Below are positions 60,204 through 64,000 of a stretch of DNA of 64,000 nt, in pieces. The translations under genes were made by a program, and so were the position numbers. The DNA is taken from assembly GCF_034931045.1 (NCBI RefSeq), contig NZ_JAYGHH010000006.1:1-64000 (forward strand). The letters run 5' to 3'. How positions within the stretch are numbered: position 1 is the first letter of the stretch; each line of letters starts with the position of its first letter. The DNA comes from Nodularia sp034931045. GTDB taxonomy: Bacteria > Cyanobacteriota > Cyanobacteriia > Cyanobacteriales > Nostocaceae. The notes under the pieces were generated by a model that searched no databases, was not told the origin of the DNA, and was given only the letters and a program-made list of their open reading frames with translations.

Positions 60204-61481
60204 TTAAAAATCATCATTGTAATTCTTTACTGCTTTAGGGTCAGGTGCAAAAGCCAACCATAAAGGAAATTGCAGCATTGCTAAACTGATTTGCTCTTCC
60301 GAATCATCAATAATAATGAAGGGTAATTGATTAGCCTTTACTAATCGGTCTGCTTTTTGAGCCAAAGCTGCCGGTGTTTCAAACAAAGCCACGCCTCTAT
60401 CTGGGCCAAAATCTGGACGGTCAATTCCTAAGCAGTCCTGCAAACCGCGCCGCCATTCACCTAAACGTTCTGGTGTATTAGCTAAAACCAAAGTGCGGAT
60501 GCGATTCCCATATAAGCGGTGTAATATCGAAGCCACAGCCGAAGCAATGAGAATATTCTGCAAGCGGCTACCCATACTCCGTAAAGCACCCCGTCCTCCT
60601 TGGCTGAAGAACCAATCAGAAACTCGTTCAGCGTGGACAGGTTCAAAAGTCCGGCGCAGTTGCCAAGCCGGTCCATAATAATCAGGTTTGCTGCGATATT
60701 GGTCAATCAGGCGGCGAATTTTATTTGTAGTATCTTGAAACTGTTGTTGGGCAAATTGCGGTGTTCCCGGCTGTTCTTGGACGGGTTTCTCCTCTTGGGC
60801 TAAAGGTTTAGCTCGTTCTACTACTACAGGTGGAGTTAGTTGCAATTGCTCTGCTGACATAGCCAAATCCTGTAAACTACCAGTGAGATAGTCTTTAAAA
60901 CCCTGCACCCGAATTGCTAAATCTTGGGATGTTCCCGCAAAAGTGGTTCGCATTTCATTCCGAATGCGTTCTTGACGGCGTTCTAGCTGTTCTACAGAAA
61001 TTTGCAATGCTTGTTTGCGTTGTTCTAACTGCACCAACGACTCTTGTACCAGTCGTCCCAGTGAAGTTTGAGTTTCGCTTATTTGTTCCTGAAGCGTTTT
61101 GTAAGTCACTTGTAGGTTAGCTATTTCCGCCTTCAAAGCTGCTTCAGTACGTTGTAAATCCGCGACTCTTTCCTCAACTGCGGCGGATAGTGAATTATCT
61201 TCTGACTCCAGTACAGGCGTTTCTGCTGGTAACGGGACTCCTAATTCTACTGTTGATTCTTCTGTAGGCTCAGTTGCAGAATTTGCCACTGCTGGATGAG
61301 AGATGATTGGCTCAAGTTTTACGTTATTTGGTTGTATATCAAGTGATGAAGTTGGCGCTTCTACTTCCAGGACTGACTCTACAGATGAGTTTTCTGGCTT
61401 CTCCAGGTTTGGTTTTTCTGCTTCTATTTGTTCCAACCACTCATCCATCTGTTCTGGGGTTTGAGATTCCTCTGGGTTCAT
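60204..61481 (-). CDS. DUF3086 family protein
   Basis: 425 residues from the ATG at 61481 (MNPEESQTPEQMDEWLEQIE); the longer frame to 61550 adds a hydrophobic piece that is not part of the family. Residues about 100-220 are coiled coil (AVEERVADLQRTEAALKAEIANLQ), and the C-terminal half has the conserved RRLIDQYRSKPDYYGPAWQLRRTFEPVHAERVSDWFFSQGGRGALRSMGSR and a final domain (RIRTLVLANTPERLGEWRRGL...). Found throughout cyanobacteria; function unknown. In this group it may take part in lipid traffic. Confidence 0.8.
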   Translation of the reverse strand: MNPEESQTPEQMDEWLEQIEAEKPNLEKPENSSVESVLEVEAPTSSLDIQPNNVKLEPIISHPAVANSATEPTEESTVELGVPLPAETPVLESEDNSLSAAVEERVADLQRTEAALKAEIANLQVTYKTLQEQISETQTSLGRLVQESLVQLEQRKQALQISVEQLERRQERIRNEMRTTFAGTSQDLAIRVQGFKDYLTGSLQDLAMSAEQLQLTPPVVVERAKPLAQEEKPVQEQPGTPQFAQQQFQDTTNKIRRLIDQYRSKPDYYGPAWQLRRTFEPVHAERVSDWFFSQGGRGALRSMGSRLQNILIASAVASILHRLYGNRIRTLVLANTPERLGEWRRGLQDCLGIDRPDFGPDRGVALFETPAALAQKADRLVKANQLPFIIIDDSEEQISLAMLQFPLWLAFAPDPKAVKNYNDDF

Positions 61482-61587
61482 AAACAATAATGCAATTCCT
61501 ATGATGCAAATAAATAACTGTCGCAAAATATAGTCTAAATTCAAAACCACTCAGTACGAGCTACGCTAACAGAATTTAGAAAGCTAC

Positions 61588-61974
61588 TTAGATACGTGGA
61601 CAACGTTCTTCTAAGCAAATTTTCAGGGTTTTGGGGTCAAACAAAATTGGTAAAAAGTGAATGCTATTGACTTCCTTAAAATAGAATAGGATGGGAATTC
61701 CATTCCAGAATATCCGCCAGTTTTGCCATTCCTGGTAAGGAAAGCGCCGCAGTAATTTTTCACCTCTGTAAATATCTAAATCTGTAGCGGTAAAGTGTAA
61801 CCGTATTGTCCGAGTTTGAATTAAAAGAAATAAACCCAACAATCCAATGACTACTCCTACCCAAAGCTGCACTATCAGTAATGGAATAGCCGCAACTAGC
61901 AACACGATAGGGATATTGTAGCTAGGCTTGAGTTCCACAGTTGATGTGGAATTAGGCGCAAATGAACTTGTCAC
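61588..61974 (-). CDS. DUF3119 family membrane protein
   Basis: 128 residues. Two adjacent membrane helices (IPIVLLVAAIPLLIVQLWVGVVIGLLGLFLLIQT), then a PH-like small domain: IRLHFTATDLDIYRGEKLLRRFPYQEWQNWRIFWNGIPILFYFKEVNSIHFLPILFD. This is the DUF3119 pattern, conserved in cyanobacteria and plastid-bearing organisms. Function is unknown. It lies 76 bp downstream of the permease gene. Confidence 0.8.
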   Translation of the reverse strand: MTSSFAPNSTSTVELKPSYNIPIVLLVAAIPLLIVQLWVGVVIGLLGLFLLIQTRTIRLHFTATDLDIYRGEKLLRRFPYQEWQNWRIFWNGIPILFYFKEVNSIHFLPILFDPKTLKICLEERCPRI

Positions 61975-62050
61975 AGTTTCCCTTCCTGTTTTTTACTAGA
62001 CATCTATCCTATTTTAAGAGTTACGGGTTATAAGTTTTCACTCAGCACTC

Positions 62051-62848
62051 CTAAAACCCTTGCAGCAATGCACTACCTGTACCCTGAAACATTATCCATG
62101 AAAGAAAGAAGTTGCTGGTAAATATAATCAGCAAAGAAGTAACAACAGCAGTTGTAGTTGATTGTCCCACGCCTTTAGCTCCTCCCTTCGTAGTCAAACC
62201 CCAACTGCAACCAATAACGGCAATTAACAACCCAAAGCAGCACGCCTTAATTAAAGCGCTCAGAATATCCCAAATGCCTACAAGGTTACGAGCTGAATCT
62301 AAAAATACAGTATCGGCAATACCATATATATTCGTCGCAATCAATAATCCTCCTAGAATCCCAGTTATCAAAGACAGAAGGGTTAAAATCGGCAGCATTA
62401 AGCAGCAAGCAAGCAGGCGAGGGATAACGAGGTAGTCAATGGGATCTGTTTTTAAGATAAATAAAGCATCAATTTGTTCGGTTACTCGCATCGTACCTAT
62501 TTCGGCGGCAAAGGCAGAACCAACTCTTCCGGCCAAGACCACTGCGGTTAGCACGGGTGATAGTTCTCGTGTCAATGCTACCGCCAACACTCCGCCAACA
62601 AGATTACCAGCGCCAAAGTTAATAAACTCCCGCGCGACCTGAATTGTAAATACTGCACCCACAAACACAGCCGTTAATAGGGCAATAAATAGGGAATCTG
62701 GGCCAACAGCTGCCATTTGTTCTACAGTGTTGCGCCAATTAATTTTTCCTCTTAACAGGTGAACTATTACTTGTCCACCCAGGAAAATCGCCGCCAGCAG
62801 TCGCTGACTCCATGCTCCTAAACTGGATTTGGATTTAGTCTCACTCAA
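62051..62848 (-). CDS. MlaE-type ABC transporter permease (Ycf63-like)
   Basis: 265 residues, five or six membrane helices. Family signatures: IALLTAVFVGAVFTIQVAREF, GGVLAVALTRELSPVLTAVVLAGRVGSAFAAEIGTMRVTEQIDAL, and IPRLLACCLMLPILTLLSLITGILGG. MlaE/TGD1 proteins move phospholipids or other lipids between the membranes of the cell envelope or the plastid. The ATPase and the MCE-type binding protein are not in this group and must lie elsewhere. The start is a TTG; no other start fits the alignment. Confidence 0.9.
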   Translation of the reverse strand: MSETKSKSSLGAWSQRLLAAIFLGGQVIVHLLRGKINWRNTVEQMAAVGPDSLFIALLTAVFVGAVFTIQVAREFINFGAGNLVGGVLAVALTRELSPVLTAVVLAGRVGSAFAAEIGTMRVTEQIDALFILKTDPIDYLVIPRLLACCLMLPILTLLSLITGILGGLLIATNIYGIADTVFLDSARNLVGIWDILSALIKACCFGLLIAVIGCSWGLTTKGGAKGVGQSTTTAVVTSLLIIFTSNFFLSWIMFQGTGSALLQGF

Positions 62849-63260
62849 TGTTTTGTAGCTAACACAGTAACTGCATTAAGAATAGCGGATGTCGGTTGCT
62901 TTTGGTCAGTGGTTATTGGTTATTGGTTATTGGGAAGTTACTGTCTTCTACTCCCTGCCTCTTCTGCCTGGTGAAACATTAACTTAATTTAAAGTGCATC
63001 TCAGAAAGTAAAGTTGCTGAAATCTTGGTTTTATCCCATTATTACGAAATGTTATCGAGCCAAAGCTTTGTTTTATATGGGTTTTAGATAATTTTAGTCT
63101 GTTTGATGCTCAAATTATCTGATTAAACAGAGTGCTATTTCTTTTAATGAAAACTTAAGATTTTTGACATATGGCCTGATGAGGAGCGATCGCCCGTATT
63201 CTGGAAGATGACATCTCAGTTTTCGGCGACTATTCACTTTATCAACGGAGCTTGCTGTAA
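62849..63260. other. Intergenic, AT-rich, nothing recognised
   Basis: About 410 bp between the divergent permease gene and the small membrane protein gene. A short G/T repeat (ggttattggttattggttattgg) is near the left end. Confidence 0.4.
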
Positions 63261-63557
63261 ATGTCTGTTTTTACCAACTTCCTTCGATCTCTACTGCTAA
63301 CTATATTTTTTAGCTTTATTGCTCCCATGTCTTTAATCGGTGGGGTGTTATTCTTTCTGCCCCTCATCGGTCACTTTCCGGCTTTACAAGGTGCTGCTGA
63401 GACTAGCGCGACTGGGATTCTGCATTTTCTCTCGATCTTTGGTAGCGGTCATCCTCTTCATGGACTTGTAATTATTAGTTTGACTTGTAGTTTCGTCGGC
63501 GCTTTATTTGATACTTATGCTTATTACCGTTATCAAATTTTACGTATCGACTCTTAG
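63261..63557 (+). CDS. Small membrane protein, cyanobacterial
   Basis: 98 residues with two or three hydrophobic segments: FLRSLLLTIFFSFIAPMSLIGGVLFFLPLIGHF near the start and GLVIISLTCSFVGALFDTYAY near the end. No family with known function comes to mind. The ATG is well placed after a CTTGCTG stretch without a strong ribosome binding site. It is probably its own transcription unit. Confidence 0.6.
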   Translation: MSVFTNFLRSLLLTIFFSFIAPMSLIGGVLFFLPLIGHFPALQGAAETSATGILHFLSIFGSGHPLHGLVIISLTCSFVGALFDTYAYYRYQILRIDS

Positions 63558-63905
63558 TTGATCAGAACCCCTGTTTGGGTGTTCACTGACAAATCAAGAC
63601 AATGCCATCTGTTACCTAGATACACAAGACTATTTTTAAGTTTATATCACTAAGCTTTTTTAATAAATATTAATTAAATAATCAATAGTTACTAAAATAG
63701 TCATAAATTATGATATTTGAATTTTTTGTTATACTACTGAATCAGTTTATCCCGATATTTCCATAAATATACGTAGGAAATCTAAAAACTTAATTAAGAT
63801 TTTAGAGTGCATGATGACGGTTGATTGTTTTGCACAAAGCAAAGTAGGTCGTTTAAGTGGTGGGCAATTTATATTGAGTGTATTACAGAGGTTTTTTAAC
63901 TGCTC
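63558..63905. other. AT-rich upstream region of sppA
   Basis: About 350 bp. No intact gene; a 62-codon frame at 63811 overlaps sppA in another frame and is not credible. Confidence 0.4.
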
Positions 63906-64000
63906 ATGGTCTGGCCTTTCAAGTCAAAATTTCGTAAACAAATTGCCCGGATTGAAATTACTGGGGCGATTGGTGGTTCTACTCGCAAGCGCGTCTTAGA
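63906..64000 (+). CDS. sppA: Signal peptide peptidase SppA, 5' end only
   Basis: The first 31 codons read VWPFKSKFRKQIARIEITGA and continue IGGSTRKRVL to the window edge. This is the start of cyanobacterial protease IV/SppA, a serine-lysine peptidase that degrades cleaved signal peptides (and is implicated in light-dependent changes of the antenna). The catalytic part lies beyond the window. The ATG is at 63906. Confidence 0.72.
   Translation, partial: MVWPFKSKFRKQIARIEITGAIGGSTRKRVL

Noticed and set aside
63811..63999. 62-codon frame at the right edge
   Set aside because: Overlaps in another frame the start of sppA, which is clearly recognisable.

Overview
The window looks like chromosomal DNA of a filamentous, probably heterocyst-forming cyanobacterium (Nostocales, Nostoc/Anabaena/Nodularia type). 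The evidence is: photosynthesis and thylakoid genes (ycf4, vipp1), phylloquinone genes (menB, menD), several families known mainly from cyanobacteria (DUF3086, DUF3119, CcbP-like, an ACO-type carotenoid oxygenase, Npun_R2821/Npun_R2822-like proteins), very frequent GCGATCGC (HIP1) octamers, and many short tandem heptamer repeats between genes. The DNA is AT-rich. It is a draft: three runs of N (18836-18862, 24744-24838, 28677-28780) interrupt it, and two of them lie inside genes and break the apparent reading frame. No rRNA, tRNA or CRISPR array was recognised.

Layout. 1-8.8 kb is mostly housekeeping: ycf4, a cyclophilin lipoprotein, a ketoacyl synthase, the vipp1/pspA pair, a SPOR-like membrane protein, a DUF721 protein, a small Cys-rich protein and menB. 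8.8-15.9 kb is more accessory: a GNAT-like gene with a small overlapping partner, an Rpn-type remnant, menD, folB, a patatin-like lipase with an inserted segment, an acetyltransferase remnant, a CcbP-like calcium-binding protein and a Uma2-type nuclease. 15.9-18.3 kb holds ribokinase, cytosine deaminase and nucleoside hydrolase, which together suggest nucleoside salvage. 18.3-26.8 kb carries gdhA (gap inside), a carotenoid oxygenase, a folate/biopterin-type transporter, a thioredoxin, an aminotransferase and uvrC. 26.8-29.1 kb is a restriction-modification gene in which a 5-methylcytosine methyltransferase is joined to an endonuclease whose frame is broken by a 5-bp tandem duplication. 29.6-35.1 kb holds a zinc-ribbon protein, rlmN, an FKBP, dnaB and rplI.

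35.3-44.0 kb is a block of seven minus-strand genes for a surface glycan: two GT-A-like paralogues, a GT10 (fucosyltransferase-like) enzyme, a polysaccharide pyruvyl transferase-like protein, two GT-B glycosyltransferases, and an ABC exporter with an unusual C-terminal tail made of two histidine-kinase-like helical hairpins. This block is the best candidate for an undescribed system. 44.4-51.0 kb has gloB, the remnant of a TetR regulator, a palindromic operator-like site, and an RND efflux pair.

51-64 kb contains an exported methyltransferase-like protein, a metallophosphoesterase, a UbiH-type hydroxylase, a Slt70-like lytic transglycosylase, tatC overlapping a csaA-like gene, a minus-strand lipid group (MlaE-type permease, DUF3119, DUF3086, plsY), a small membrane protein and the first codons of sppA. 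All assignments come from reading the translated sequence; no database search was run.
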